Shown: positions 11,280-21,884 of the stretch, piece after piece
How positions within the stretch are numbered: position 1 is the first letter of the stretch
Layout: each line of letters opens with the position of its first letter
Source: Conchocele bisecta
Lineage: Eukaryota > Mollusca > Bivalvia > Lucinida > Thyasiridae
Direction of reading: 5' to 3'
DNA length: 64,000 nt
Assembly (NCBI GenBank): GCA_029237695.1
Contig: CM055269.1
Coordinates: 33,155,175 to 33,219,174, forward strand
Translations under genes and position numbers: made by a program
Notes under the pieces: model-generated
Database searches by the model: none
What the model was told of the DNA's origin: nothing
Seen by the model: only the letters and a program-made list of their open reading frames with translations

Positions 11280-11927
11280 GTACGTATCACGGATGGGGAA
11301 ATCTATTGGTGGCTGTGATTGGAGATATGGGACGTATGGGAGTTGTGACCAGTGTAGCTCCTGCTCATAAATATAATGAGTGGAAGATCTATGTGATTCT
11401 GTCGTTTTTGCGAAGAATCGATTTCCGTGTCTCCGACACGGAAATCGATTCTGCGCAAAAACGACATAAGATAAATATTTCTGTGTATGTACTCCTTACT
11501 CATGCTCAGAAGCAGGAAGTTTGATTGGTCGCTGCTGAGCTGTGCTCAAGCTAGACCAATACAACTGCCTGGTTTCGTGTACACATTTCGAGAACGTTCT
11601 CAAAAAGTGTTATAATCGAGGTCCAATTATGTTTTCCTAGTCGAAAAGTAAATATACCTATCCTGAGCCCGTATTACTAAACTTCGTAGGACAAACACGT
11701 TTCTACGAAACTGGCTTATACATAACATGGTTTCCTAATGATGCAATGTTCTGTAAAACTAATTAAATGTGAACAAATTCACTAAAGACTTGCCAACATC
11801 GATTGTCAGTGCTAAAGATGATGTAAACAATTAGTTTGCAGTTAGATCTATGAACTTCTTTGTCGTACTAAGTTTAGTAACAACGATCAAGGCTGATGTC
11901 GTATATTTATTCGTGTTTTTGTTCCAG

Positions 11928-12023
11928 TATTTTGCGTTCTATGACAATGGAGAGAGCCGCGACTCGGAGAGCCGAGCAAACTTCGTCCTGTATAGAGAAG
12001 ATATGGACAAACCGGCCGTTATT
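11928..12023 (+). CDS. Exon 3: propeptide
   Basis: Acceptor gttttttgttccag-type tract, phase 0, 32 codons, YFAFYDNGESRDSESRANFV then LYREDMDKPAVI, donor ATT|gtaagt. A weak alternative donor (GTATAG at 11990) would end the exon in phase 2 and restore frame with exon 4, at the cost of 11 residues. A family F-like remnant (about 11667-11885) ends 43 bp upstream. Confidence 0.8.
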
Positions 12024-12118
12024 GTAAGTACAAGCCATCTCTGGCATATACATGTACATCACTAAGGACGGATTGTTGGTTCGTATAACTTATCTGTGCA
12101 TGTTATATAACACAATAA

Positions 12119-12525
12119 TTCTAGCACAAAAATATTTACACAATTCCCTAACATTTGATTGGCCCGTAGCAAGTATCTGTCCAAAATGTATATCCCAGTA
12201 AACTCACACGCCAAACTACTTTCCGTAACCGTGAGGCACAGTTAAAATAATTCTTAAGAAAACTGAAAATAAACACATTTTCTTGATGAATTTATTTCAA
12301 ATGCTGGAATTATAAGGAATGAATGGCCTTTTTGTGGAATTTATCGGGGATATAAACTTGGAAAAGTCGCGGGAATACTGGACGAGGCCTTAAAAAATTA
12401 CAATTTTCGAAAAAAAAAAAAAATATATATTTTTTTTTTGTATTGCTTCGTCCAGTATTCCCGCGACTTTTCCAAGTTTATACCCCGATAAATTCCACAA
12501 AAAGGCCATTCATTCCTATAATGAA
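12119..12525 (-). mobile_element. Foldback MITE, family B
   Basis: Reverse-orientation copy, from CTAGCACAAAAATATTTACA to CCATTCATTCCTATAAT, with a central A/T run flanked by AAAAGTCGCGGG and CCCGCGACTTTTC. Confidence 0.85.
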
Positions 12526-12651
12526 CGACTTGTCAGGCAAAGTATGCAAGTCAAGCAATTTGTTTGTATTGATCCCCTTTCATAACTTAATGCCATGAAG
12601 AAAGTGTTTACTTAATATTTTCATGCGGCCATCATGGCCACCGGAAGATAT

Positions 12652-12895
12652 AGAGAATAGTAGGTTAGTGCCGTGAATGGGGAAACATATCTGGCAAGGC
12701 TCAGGTGCCGAGCACATCCCGTTTCCGTGCCGCACCAGATATTTTTTCCCATTCACGGCACTAACCTACTATTCTATTTATCCCGTCAACACCTACACAT
12801 GGCTGTAAAATGCAAAAATAGTATTGACAGGATATCAAAAATGTTTCACGGCACCGTGTTTCACGGCACATACACATTGTGTTGACGGGATAAAT
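12652..12895. mobile_element. Composite hairpin element, family A
   Basis: hp2 runs from ATAGAGAATAGTAGG to CCTACTATTCTATTT with internal GCCGTGAATGGG; it is followed by hp1, ATCCCGTCAACACC to TGTTGACGGGATAAA. The order hp2-hp1 is the reverse of that at 18285. Confidence 0.8.
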
Positions 12896-13069
12896 TATTG
12901 AAACTGGCCGAGGCCATGAAATAAAAAGAATGAAGTTATGTTTTTTTTTTACCTCTTGGCCACTGCCAGTATATGTATATAAATGTGCATTGCAAATACT
13001 TGGAGAAATAGAAATATTTTGTCGAACCTCCGTAAGCAAACTCTGGAACAACCCCACTTTACAATAGCC

Positions 13070-13240
13070 AGGGCCCGGTTGCTCAAAATATCCGTTAGCT
13101 TAACGGACTGTTAAATCCTTAACTGAATGGTTAAAATCTCTGTTTAACAGAGATTTTAACCATTCAGTTAAGGATTTAACAGTCCGTTAAGGATTTAACA
13201 GTCCGTTAAGCTAACTGGTGTTTTGAACAACCGGGCCCAG
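13070..13240. mobile_element. Foldback, family S
   Basis: GGGCCCGGTTGCTCAAAA with CCGTTAGCTTAAC at the left; the inverse TTTTGAACAACCGGGCCC at the right. One arm carries a short tandem duplication of TTAAGGATTTAACAGTCCG. A second copy lies at about 59029-59140. Confidence 0.8.
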
Positions 13241-13833
13241 GTTTGTGCCTTCTCACGTGTGGCTGTTGAAGAAAAGTCGAACTGTAATGACAGAGGTATT
13301 CAGCGGTTATACAGAGCATTAAACACCGCGTTGCTAACATAATTGTTGAAAATGTAGGCCCTGATTTGACTTTACTATATACACAATGCACAATGCAAGC
13401 CACAAAATAACACAATGCATTAACCATTAGCAAACATTATGAATGATCCTTCTTTTAGTGAAATGTTGTCAAGTATTGATTGTTACGAAAACTTGTTAAC
13501 TCCGAAACCTGACCATACGCACGCAGAGCTCGGAAATGCTCTGAGAAAGCAAAAGTAAAATTTTGAAAATTGGCCAACTATTTCTGAAGTTAGACGATAT
13601 ATTTGAACGTTTTCCCATCTTACATCCCAATAATCTTCACCCATCAAGATGGGTATCGGGATTTAACAATCAATTTCATGAACTAAAATATAGGCTCATT
13701 CTTAAATTGTGCTAAAAATAATGGTAGTGAAACAAGATTGTTTTTGCAATGTCTATAACCGTAAAAAGTGCGGAAGTTTGCATGAAACAGATATTAGTTA
13801 AATTTTTAAGGTCCTTTGTCAAGGCCAAGACCA

Positions 13834-14145
13834 GTAGCCGATTTCATCAAAATTGCAAAGTATACTAATCTAGCAAAGTATACTTTGAGGGAGTAATCAT
13901 TTATTTTTCCCGAAATGCATTATGTCATATATAACTAACGACTGCATATATTTGATGATTAAAAGTATGCAGAAGATATTATACTGAATTTATTACATTA
14001 ATATCACAGCCAAAATGGCTGTGATAATGTAATAAATTCAGAATAATGAAAAAATAATAAATTTATCCTAAAATTGAAAATGTCTGCCTCAAAGTATACT
14101 TTGCTAGATAAATATACTTTGCAATGTTGGTGAAATAGGCTACAG
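13834..14145. mobile_element. MITE, family C, supplying the exon 4 acceptor
   Basis: TIR GTAGCCGATTTCATCAAAAT at the left and its near complement ending AAATAGGCTAC at the right. The centre is a perfect hairpin, TATCACAGCCAAAATGGCTG. Its last bases, CTACAG, form the AG immediately before exon 4. Related copies: 19207-21043, 35948-36240, 42835-43146, 60466-60773. Confidence 0.85.
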
Positions 14146-14285
14146 AAGTGTCTCTTTTGTGATCGGGCGGCCCATTGTATATCTTCAGTACGGTTCGATG
14201 TTGGACAATGGCGAGAGATTGACCATCGCACCAGTCGGCGATGACGTCAGAAAGCACAGGATTAAGAGGAGCGTACCAGTATCAG
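14146..14285 (+). CDS. Exon 4: end of propeptide, furin site
   Basis: Encodes SVSFVIGRPIVYLQYGSML then DNGERLTIAPVGDDVRK and HRIKRSVPVS, ending phase 1 at TCAG|gtgcgc, a weak donor. RIKR fits the furin consensus and marks the propeptide end. The start needs two preceding bases of a split codon (phase 2), but exon 3 ends in phase 0. Direct joining shifts frame and hits TGA near the end of this exon. The coding frame itself is not in doubt; the 5' junction is. Confidence 0.7.
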
Positions 14286-14354
14286 GTGCGCCATAGTTAT
14301 ATTGCATAACTGTCTGTTATACTACTGTCTGTTATACTACTGTCTGTTATACTA

Positions 14355-14918
14355 CTGTCTGTTCCAGCGTTTGCTGCCGATGAACTTTTGACTATAAAAC
14401 ACATTAAATCTAAAAACTATTTAACTGTATGTACTTTTTCATTAATAAAAAATCACCCTCTCCCGATTTTGTATTTGATAAAATTCCATGAACATTGATT
14501 TTATTGCGAACAAAATATTTTCTTATCGGAATTTAATATGGGGGAAAGGAGGTGGAGAAGCTGGCGGGAGGAGTAAAACAAAACCAGAAAAAATACTGAA
14601 TTGGCTTGAAACATGGCTATAGCTTGTAAACGATTTAACTAAGAAAACAAAAGTTAGATTTTGTAAATATGCCCACAAATTCCAAAAGTATTTTTAAACA
14701 AAATTATTTTAGCACCCCCCCCCCCCCACACACACACACATCCTGCTAAATTCGCATAGGAATTTATTTTCGCAGTGCAATCGATATTTGATGGAATTTA
14801 TTCAAATATTATGTTTTGACTTTTTGTTCTGGATGGAAATGTACATACATTTAAATATATTTTAGGTTTAGTGTGTTTAATAGCGAACATTTCGTCGACA
14901 GCAATTTGTGGGACAGAT
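14355..14918. mobile_element. TIR element, family E
   Basis: Starts TA|CTGTCTGTTCCAGC, then TTGCTGCCGATGAAC; the right end carries TTCGTCGACAGCAA and GGGACAG. Copies at 41357-41928, 52209-52727 and 59440-59815 (truncated). TA flanks and short length suggest a non-autonomous Tc1/mariner-like element; no transposase is visible. Confidence 0.75.
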
Positions 14919-15007
14919 TATAGAATAAGTGTAATAAATATATAAATAAGACCACCACAGAAAACATACTAGGTGACTGGTACATATTAAATGTATGATG
15001 TTGTGCT

Positions 15008-15210
15008 TATTCAATACAAAACTCTAACATGTATGTTGATTTAATATACATGTATTTATTAAACGAGCGGTCTGATTTCATAAGAAACGAGGCATAGCCT
15101 CGTTTCTTATGAAATCAGACAGCTCGTGTAATAAATATATTAAATCAACATACAAGTTAGATTTTTGTAAACTCGTTTAATAAATATCATATTAAATCAT
15201 CACTCATATC
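15008..15210. mobile_element. Foldback, family R
   Basis: A hairpin of GAAATCAGAC and GTCTGATTTC arms, with GAAACGAGGCATAGCCTCGT as the apex and ATTTAATATA/TTATTAAACGAG flanks. Second copy at 30893-31005; half copy at 8748-8830. Confidence 0.75.
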
Positions 15211-15289
15211 AGATCCTCTTTACATTATTAATATGTGCTAGAGCATTTGAATATTAAAGTATAGTACTGTAACAAAGCGTGCCATGATG

Positions 15290-15850
15290 TAGAGAATAGT
15301 AGGCTAGTGCCGTGAATGGGAAAAAATATATGGCAAGGCTCAGGAAACGGGATGGGCGAGGCTATGCCGAGCACATCCCGTTTCCGTGCCGCGCCAGATA
15401 TTTTTCCCATTCACGGCACTAACATACTATTCTATTTATCCCGTCAACACCTACAAATGGCTGTAAAATGCAAAAATAGTATTGACTGGATATCAAAAAT
15501 GTTTCACGGCACCGTGTTTCAAGGCACATACGCACTGTGTTGACGGGATAAATATGTTTTATCTCGTCAACACAGTGCGTATGTGCCGTGAAACACGGTT
15601 CCGTGAATTTTTTTTGTTATCCTGTCAATTGGACCTAATCACTGCGTATGAATATGTGCGGTGGCTGGGGTTATTGTTTTGCATTTTAAAGCCATTTGGA
15701 GGATAAATAGAATAGTAAATAATGCCACGAATGGGAAAAAAGATCTGGCTCGTCACAGAAACGGGACGTGCTCTGCAGAGCCTCGCCCATCCCGTTTCCT
15801 AAGCCTTGCCAGATATTTTTTTCCCATTCCCGTTAAACTACTATTCAGTA
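15290..15850. mobile_element. Composite hairpin element, two units (family A)
   Basis: hp2 (15292-15435) and hp1 (15437-15553) are followed by a second hp1 (15560-15710) and a diverged hp2 (15711-15850). The modules are the same as at 12652-12895, arranged hp2-hp1-hp1-hp2, that is, roughly a palindrome of modules. Confidence 0.75.
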
Positions 15851-15951
15851 TATATTTTCTGTAAATTAGCTCACAGGACGACGAACATGTCATGATATGT
15901 CTCGAAATCATCCTGTTATTTATTTTTAAATCATTATCGGTGACATATTAA

Positions 15952-16790
15952 AGCTGGGTTCCCATCTAGTAGGTACAAACTTGCGATTATGAAAATTAAA
16001 TATGTGTATAATTTTGTAACTATTCTACCATTTTTAAAAATTATGAGTGCCCGCTACACAGATATAATCATTTAGTAATATTTAATGTACTGACTCGCGG
16101 TTCTATCAGACTATGTTCATATGCAAATGAGGCAGGACGATTTTAAGTTATTAATATAAACTAAATGAGTCAACTGAATAAATATGTTTATCGAGAGCAG
16201 ACCGTGGCCAAGGGGTAACACCGTCGGACTGCCACGCTGGCGACCAGGGTTCGATTCATGGTTCAGTTCCAGGGCGTCAGTATTTCTTAGATATTTAGAA
16301 TTTCCTGCTCTACTAGTCCTTCAGGATGGGGACTTTAAAAGGCGGGCTCGTGTATCAGATTAGAAGGAGAGTCTGGGCATGTTAAAGAACCAGAAGGAAC
16401 TATTCTAATAAGAGCTAGGCCCCATGTGGCCGGTTTCCTCTATATCCACCTTCTTCCTTTCTCCCCTTCTTGGGAGACGACATGCAAGGTCATCGAGCCA
16501 GTGCCGTCGTTAAATCAAAGCATTTACATTTATTTGTTTATCGACATACAGTATGATCATTGCACATCCAAAAATCAATAAATGGAATAAATTCTTGTGT
16601 CCGCTATTATTTTCAAGAAACACGGTTATCACCCCTGATATCAAACTGGCAATTCGCGTTTGGTAAGCAAAGTATAATACTGTCAATTAGTACGTATGAT
16701 AATAGCAAATCAATGTTAGAATTGCCCGAATAAATATCATATCTGAAGAATAAACGAAAAATATATGTCTGACTATATTATAGTCTGGCA
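15952..16790. mobile_element. Family T element interrupted by a SINE
   Basis: Shares GTGTATAATTTTGT, GACTCGCGGT and ATGCAAATGAGG with copies at 17790-18255 and 61939-62452. Those copies have better ends, AAAGGTACATACTCACTCAG and CTGAGTGGGCATACCTTT. The SINE at 16195-16534 splits it. Confidence 0.7.
16195..16534 (+). mobile_element. tRNA-headed SINE with 10-bp target duplication
   Basis: The direct repeat TGTTTATCGA lies at 16185-16194 and 16535-16544. The head has an A-box-like GTGGCCAAGGGG and a perfect B box GGTTCGATTC (16248-16257). A roughly 200-bp body follows, with GGCATGTTAAAGAACCAGAA and GGCCGGTTTCCTC, and the 3' end is TTTACATTTATT. This is the layout of a SINE. I do not assign a superfamily; no second copy was found in the window. 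Confidence 0.8.
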
Positions 16791-16863
16791 TGTGGGACTC
16801 TATCTTTAATGTGGTGTGGTAAGACATATAATGGCATACCCTGTAACGCTCCTATTTTATCAG

Positions 16864-16945
16864 GTCAGGTGCCCCGTGTAGTTACCCCCGGGACAGATAA
16901 TATCATCGAGCTGGTTCTGTGGGGCACCTACGATTTTTTCCAGTT
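16864..16945 (+). CDS. Exon 5: start of M12B-like domain
   Basis: Acceptor tcctattttatcag, phase 1 to phase 2. Encodes QVPRVVTPGTDNIIELVLWG then TYDFFQ. The IIELVLWGTYDFF stretch matches the first strand and following segment of reprolysin domains (typically VELVLVxDxxxY/F). Donor TT|gtaagt. An acceptor 4 nt downstream (16868) would break frame. Confidence 0.88.
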
Positions 16946-16961
16946 GTAAGTATGCTCAAAT

Positions 16962-17180
16962 ATGGCTGTGTCGGGAGAAATGAATTATGCGACAGTGTAG
17001 ATCCAGATCAGACTGTGCATCCGCCGCACAGTCTGATCAGGATCTGCACTGTTCGCCAGTCCACCAATGGAACGCATTTCATGCTTCTAACAAGCAGTAT
17101 TGATCGCTATCAGGTTACATGTGTGTTATATGTCCAGGAGCTACACTGGTCATAAATCCCATAAGCCCAATTTCTCCCAT
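16962..17180 (+). mobile_element. Foldback MITE, family G
   Basis: Contains GTGTAGATCCAGATCAGACT, a GCACAGTCTGATCAGGATCT arm, AAGCAGTATTGATCGCTATC and, at the right, CATAAGCCCAATTTCTCCC. Starts 16 bp after the exon 5 donor. Confidence 0.8.
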
Positions 17181-17207
17181 CACATATAAGAATTGAACGC
17201 TATTAAT

Positions 17208-17635
17208 TCAAGGTGTATGATCACGTGGTACTAACAACAACAACAACAAGTACTGAAAATTCCAGAATCCATCTGATTCAAAGTACGTATTATTGTATAG
17301 TTTCCTTATTACGTAACGGACTTTTATGAAATATGGCGCATCAAACACGTCTTGTTAATGTTAAGCTGCATTTGGTCGTCTCTGTATTTTCGCCCAAACT
17401 TCTGTCGTTTTTGCGAAGAATCGATTTCCGTGTCTCCGACACGGAAATCGATTCTTCGCAAAAACGACATAATTCTTTGCCAAACTCCATGGACCACCAA
17501 ATACAGCTCATGAAGATGCGTTTGCTGCGCCATCATCAAAATCCGTTGCGTATTAAGGAAAATATCAAATAATACTTACTTTGGAGTGGGCGACATTGTT
17601 GTTGTTGTAACCACGTGATCATGAACCTTGTAATT
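17208..17635. mobile_element. Foldback MITE, family I
   Basis: Ends AAGGTGTATGATCACGTGG and CACGTGATCATGAACCTTG with AACAAC/GTTGTT trinucleotides; centre GAATCGATTTCCGTGTC and its complement. Confidence 0.85.
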
Positions 17636-17789
17636 GGACAATATAGCGAGTTCTGGAACATTTACCACAAGATCGCGTGTATTCATATAGTGACTAGCCA
17701 ATAAACATATTTCAATAAGCACAGTTCAATTCTTAAAATGATACAGTATTTCATAGTACCATTTAATTTCTTCCATCCTTACTTTTAAA

Positions 17790-18255
17790 GGTACATACTC
17801 ACTCAGTAGGCACACAATATTCTTTATAGAAATTAAATAAGTGTATAATTTTGTCACTATTCCCATCAGTTCTAAAAATTACGAGTACCCCCTATGCAGG
17901 TATAATCCGTTTGTGATTATTTATTTTACTTATAGTGACTCGCGGTGGTATCAAGCTATTTATATATGCAAATGAGGAATGACGTTTTTTAATTATTTAT
18001 ACTAATTAAATAAAGTATGACCATTGCACATCAAAAAATAAATACATATAATAAATAGTAATGTTCGTTAACATTTTAAAGAAACACGGTTATCGCCCCT
18101 GATATCAGTGTGGAAATTTATGTCTGATATAAAATGTATAATAATGCCAATCAATACGTGGGGCAATGGTGAATCAATGTTTCTTTTGCCAGAAAATGTC
18201 TCAGATGATTTCTCTGATATAAAGAACATGTGTGCCTACCGAGTGTGCATATACC
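17790..18255. mobile_element. Family T element
   Basis: Begins AAAGGTACATACTCACTCAG; contains GACTCGCGGTGGTATCA and TATGCAAATGAGG; the right end is near TGTGCATATACCTTTAA. Confidence 0.75.
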
Positions 18256-18284
18256 TTTAAAGAATGTCGGTACGCCCAACAAAC

Positions 18285-18690
18285 AGTTTTATCCCGTCAA
18301 CACAGTGCGTATGTGCCGTGAAACACGGTGCCGTGAAACATTTTTGATATCCAGTCAATACTATTTTTGCATTTTACAGCCATTTGTAGGTGTTGACGGG
18401 ATAAATAGAATAGTAGGTTAGTGCCGTGAATGGGAAAAAATATCTGGCGCGGCATGGAAACGGGATGTGCTCGGCAGAGCCTCGCCCATCCCGTTTCCTG
18501 AGCCTTGCCAGATATTTTTTCCCATTCACGGCACTAACCTACTATTCTCTATCTATTTTCATTATTTCTGAACCAAAGTATATGTTGTGACCACTCATTT
18601 GAGACGGTTCAAATGAGTGGTCACAACATATACTTCTGATGAGAAATAAAGAAATTCTTGAGCCTTGCCGGATATTTTTCCAAGCTCGGC
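18285..18690. mobile_element. Composite hairpin element hp1-hp2-hp3 (family A)
   Basis: hp1 ATCCCGTCAACACAGTGCG to GTGTTGACGGGAT; hp2 ATAGAATAGTAGG to CCTACTATTCTCT; then hp3, a hairpin of CACTCATTTGAGACGG with TATGTTGTGACC/GGTCACAACATA arms; then a short copy of the hp2 arm (GAGCCTTGCCGGATATTTTT). Most complete unit with the one at 32500. Confidence 0.8.
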
Positions 18691-18889
18691 ATAGGTGCTG
18701 TCGTGCGTGCTATGATTAATGCAACGTTGAACCACCTCAATGGTAGTGCATGGTGTTCAGTATCCGACTCTTATATGAACACAAATGAAGGGGTCAGTTG
18801 AAGAAGGGGTCTAAGTCGATTATGGACCAATTTTCCTACTGACCCAGTCAATTATCTCATCAGTGTCAATTGGAAAACAAAGTGTTAAT

Positions 18890-19135
18890 CCTTTCACCCC
18901 TAAGTAACCGGAATGGATTTTGATATGTTAATTTTGCAACCAATCCAATCATCACAAAATGATTTTCACACTAGTTCATTTATGATCAGGGGGTGTTTTT
19001 GTTCTAAACAATATGAAAATTACTTGCAAAAAGTGCAGATTCTGATGAGACGGTTGGTCACGAGCCGGCTCATCTGGATCTACAATGATTTTTGACAATA
19101 CCACTCACTATACAGGCCTGTCGTGTTGAAACGGC
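18890..19135 (+). mobile_element. Foldback MITE, family H
   Basis: Contains TGGATTTTGATATG, GATTTTCACACTAGTTCATT and a central GATGAGACGG...GAGCCGGCTCATC hairpin. Copies at 21472-21715, 24830-25070, 30335-30547, 31057-31285 and 62585-62790. Confidence 0.8.
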
Positions 19136-19247
19136 TAATCGTTCGGCAAAAGAAGTTCGTCGAATCAAATGAGTGGTAACATGATATGCGCTCAAGTGTA
19201 TTGTTCCTGTAGCCGATTTCACCAAAATTGCTAAGCATACTTATCTA

Positions 19248-19667
19248 CTGTCTGTTTCACAAAACCTGCCCACATTTTAGGGCTATATAAACAATGCAAA
19301 AACAAATATTTTTGGATAATATTAAATTTTATAAAAACCTTTTTATTTCATGAAATTTGGTCAAAGATTGAGATTATTACGAAAAATTTATTTGTCTATA
19401 GGAATTTAACATGGGGGAAAATGAGGTGGAGGTGCTGTGGGAGGAGTAAAAAAACTAAACAAAATGTAATTTGACTCCGAAAACTGGCTAAACAACTTGG
19501 AAATGATCTAACTAAGAAAACAAAAGTTTAATTTTGAAAATCAGTCAAGTATTTCTGAAATTCGAAACATTTGCCGATGTTAGCTCGTCATAGAAGATGT
19601 CTATGGGGATTTAACATCGGGGAATTGTTTTTTCGCAAAATTTGGGCAGCGTTCGCGAAACATACAG
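19248..19667. mobile_element. TIR element, family D
   Basis: TA|CTGTCTGTTTCACAAAACC at the left and GCGAAACATACAG|TA at the right. The interior has a GGAATTTAACATGGGG segment and CTAACTAAGAAAACAAAAGT, which is shared with family E. Copies at 34015-34570, about 58236-58610, 60210-61079, 61511-62537 and 63488-63720 (fragment). Confidence 0.8.
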
Positions 19668-19781
19668 TAGATAAGTATACTTCGAGGGAGTAATCAAGTA
19701 TTTTCCCCGAAATGCATTATTTCTTATAGAACTAACGACTGCATGCATTTGATGATTTGATAATGTAATAAATTCAATATA

Positions 19782-20942
19782 CAGGCTACACTCGTTTACT
19801 CAAAGTCGCTTACGTCGAAATCACCGGTTACGTCGAATTACTAGCACGGTCCCGTTTAAAATCCTATTATTTTCCATATAACTAAGTTCGGTTAAGTCAA
19901 ATTTCGATAACTCAAATTTTCCGTTCATTCATTCGGCTCATATTTAAGGGTGGGAATTGGCTCGAACACCTTCCATACCCGGGATATATAGCCCAGTAAA
20001 GAAGCAGGCCGATGGTCGTCGGTCTGGTTTATATTTCCGAATTTGAAAATTTTCCGTTTATTCGAAGATATATTTAGGTCCCGAAAACGTAAATCTACTG
20101 TATTTCACACTCGTTAAGTCGAAATGTCAATTTGCGGAGGTAAGTAGAAGTTTGTCACCTGCAGTTTACCTGATCAAAGTCGGGTATTCAGACCGTAGTT
20201 AAAGGTGTTTGCGTTGACACTGATTAAACAGGACTCCCGAAATGACCGTCGGTGATCATTAAGTGGTGAGCAATAAATGGCAACTATTTTAATTGGACTG
20301 GCATTAAATGCTTTTACTCGAACGTTAATTAAAGTGAACACAAGTTGCGCGATTAGAAATGAGTGCAACAATCGAAACTGGTGTTGATTCAGATTATACA
20401 GTATAGGGACGAAACATTGAATGGGCGAGTTTTATGTTCTAAACATTATTAGTTTGTGCAATCAAGTCTGGTCAGAAATAATCATTTATAATAGTGTTAC
20501 AAATCAGTATTTCTTGTTGTTTTGTGTTGTTTCCGTGTAATAATTTATTAAAATAATTCATAAAATATTATGTTATTGTTATTATTTATTTCATTGGTGA
20601 ACTGAATATGTACATATCGCTACATGCGCATGTCACGTGTGCCACATCCGGGTTATCTATTAATTACACACAGACATGCATATGTGTATTTGTAAACAAA
20701 CCGAAAGTGTTTAAATATGATTTGTCTTAGAAACAGCATTTAACATGTATCCATGTACATTTAATTGCGAAAATAAATCATATTTACTACTCAAGGCTAC
20801 ATCAGCAAGTAATCATTTGGTTCTAACTGTCAATAAAATAGTTTGTTGTCCGACAGGTTGCGTACTACGGATACGTCAAACTACGGTTAACTCGAAGTAT
20901 TTTTTTATCTCCCTTCGAATTCGAGTAAGTGAGTGTGGCCTG
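19782..20942. mobile_element. Non-autonomous pogo/Tigger-like element
   Basis: The left end CAGGCTACACTCGTTTACTC and right end GAGTAAGTGAGTGTGGCCTG are imperfect inverted repeats flanked by TA (19780-19781, 20943-20944). Subterminal TTACGTCGAA and TAACTCAAAT-like words are typical of Tigger termini. At 1161 bp, no transposase frame is visible. Confidence 0.7.
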
Positions 20943-21062
20943 TAATAAAAAATAATAAATTTATCAATACATCGAAAAGTTCTCTCTCAAAGTGTACTTA
21001 GCAAGATAACTATACTTTGCAATGCTGGTGAAATAGACTACAGATATGCGTCATTGAGTGGA

Positions 21063-21475
21063 TAAATGGGGCTAATGGATTTTGCGACCAGTGTAGATCC
21101 AGATCAGCCTGTGCATCCGCACAGTCTGATCAGGATCTGCACTGTTCGCCATTCTATCACTGAAACACCCGTCATGCGACTAACAAGCCAAATATATCGT
21201 TTGCAGAATACAGGAGTTATAAACTATATTTGTGGCTGTGACTGGATAAATGGGGCTTAATGGGCTTTGCGACCAGTGCAGATCCAGATCAGCCTGTGCA
21301 TCCGCACAGTCTGATCAGGATCTGCACTGTTCGCCATTCCATCAATGAAACACCCGTCCTGCTTCTAATAAGCAAACCAGATCATTCTCAGGCTACATGA
21401 GTTTCTTAATTGATCAGGAGATACACTTCCCAGAAGCCCCATTTTTCCCACTCACAGCCACACATTAACCCTTTC
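21063..21475 (+). mobile_element. Two tandem family G elements
   Basis: Both contain GTGTAGATCCAGATCAGCCT or GTGCAGATCCAGATCAGCCT followed by GCACAGTCTGATCAGGATCT. The first is truncated on the right; the second ends CCCACTCACAGCCACA. Confidence 0.8.
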
Positions 21476-21715
21476 AACCCTAAGGAACTGGAATGGACTG
21501 TGATATGCTAATGTTCCGACCAATCCAATGGTCACAAAATGATTTTCAGATTCGTCCATTTATGAAAAGGGGGTGTTTTTGTTCTAAGAAATATTAAAAG
21601 TACTTTCAAAAAATGCAGATCCTGATGAGACGGCTCGTTACGAGCCGGCTCATCTGGATCTGCACTTTTTGCATAAACCGCTATAGCAGGATTTCGGGTT
21701 CAAAGGATTAATGCT
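21472..21715 (+). mobile_element. Foldback MITE, family H
   Basis: Starts AACCCTTTCAACCCTAAGG and ends GGTTCAAAGGATTA, with a central GACGGCTCGTTACGAGCCGG hairpin. It ends 17 bp before exon 6. Confidence 0.85.
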
Positions 21716-21732
21716 ATTTTCCCTCTATGCAG

Positions 21733-21811
21733 CCACAAGAGCAGGATGGGCCTAAACGATACCAACACGGAGGCGTGGCTCGCATTCTTCTACCACGGCC
21801 TAGCCAGAGAC
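21733..21811 (+). CDS. Exon 6: M12B-like domain
   Basis: Acceptor ttttccctctatgcag, phase 2 to 0. Encodes HKSRMGLNDTNTEAWLAFFY then HGLARD. It corresponds to the helix after the first strand of the fold. Donor GAC|gtaaga. Confidence 0.85.
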
Positions 21812-21884
21812 GTAAGAGATTACATTGCATAAACTGGGCTTTCTTAGTTTATTAACACAGCGTATTAAAAATCATAATACACAC

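Larger units (their letters stand above)
12024..14145. other. Intron 3 and its contents
   Basis: Holds a reversed family B (12119-12525), hairpin modules (12652-12895), a family S hairpin (13070-13240), a family D-like internal remnant (about 13441-13800) and family C (13834-14145). 12895-13070 and 13250-13440 look single-copy. I searched these by eye for a small exon of length 3n+2 that would fix the exon 3/4 frame and found none convincing. Confidence 0.6.
14286..16863. other. Intron 4 and its contents
   Basis: Holds family E (14355-14918) preceded by a short TGTCTGTTATACTAC tandem (14309-14354), C-run/CA repeat at 14715-14740, family R (about 15008-15210), two hairpin-module units (15290-15850) and family T (15952-16790) with a SINE inserted. 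No other exon is apparent. Confidence 0.7.
19207..21043. mobile_element. Family C MITE carrying two nested insertions
   Basis: Outer ends CTGTAGCCGATTTCACC and GTGAAATAGACTACAG. The original body of about 250 bp is split by family D (19248-19667) and by a pogo/Tigger-like element (19782-20942); both have TA on each side. Confidence 0.8.
16946..21732. other. Intron 5 and its contents
   Basis: Almost wholly repeats: family G (16962-17180), I (17208-17635), T (17790-18255), hairpin modules (18285-18690), H (18890-19135), C with nested D and pogo/Tigger-like elements (19207-21043), two G copies (21063-21475) and H (21472-21715). No exon found between. Confidence 0.75.
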
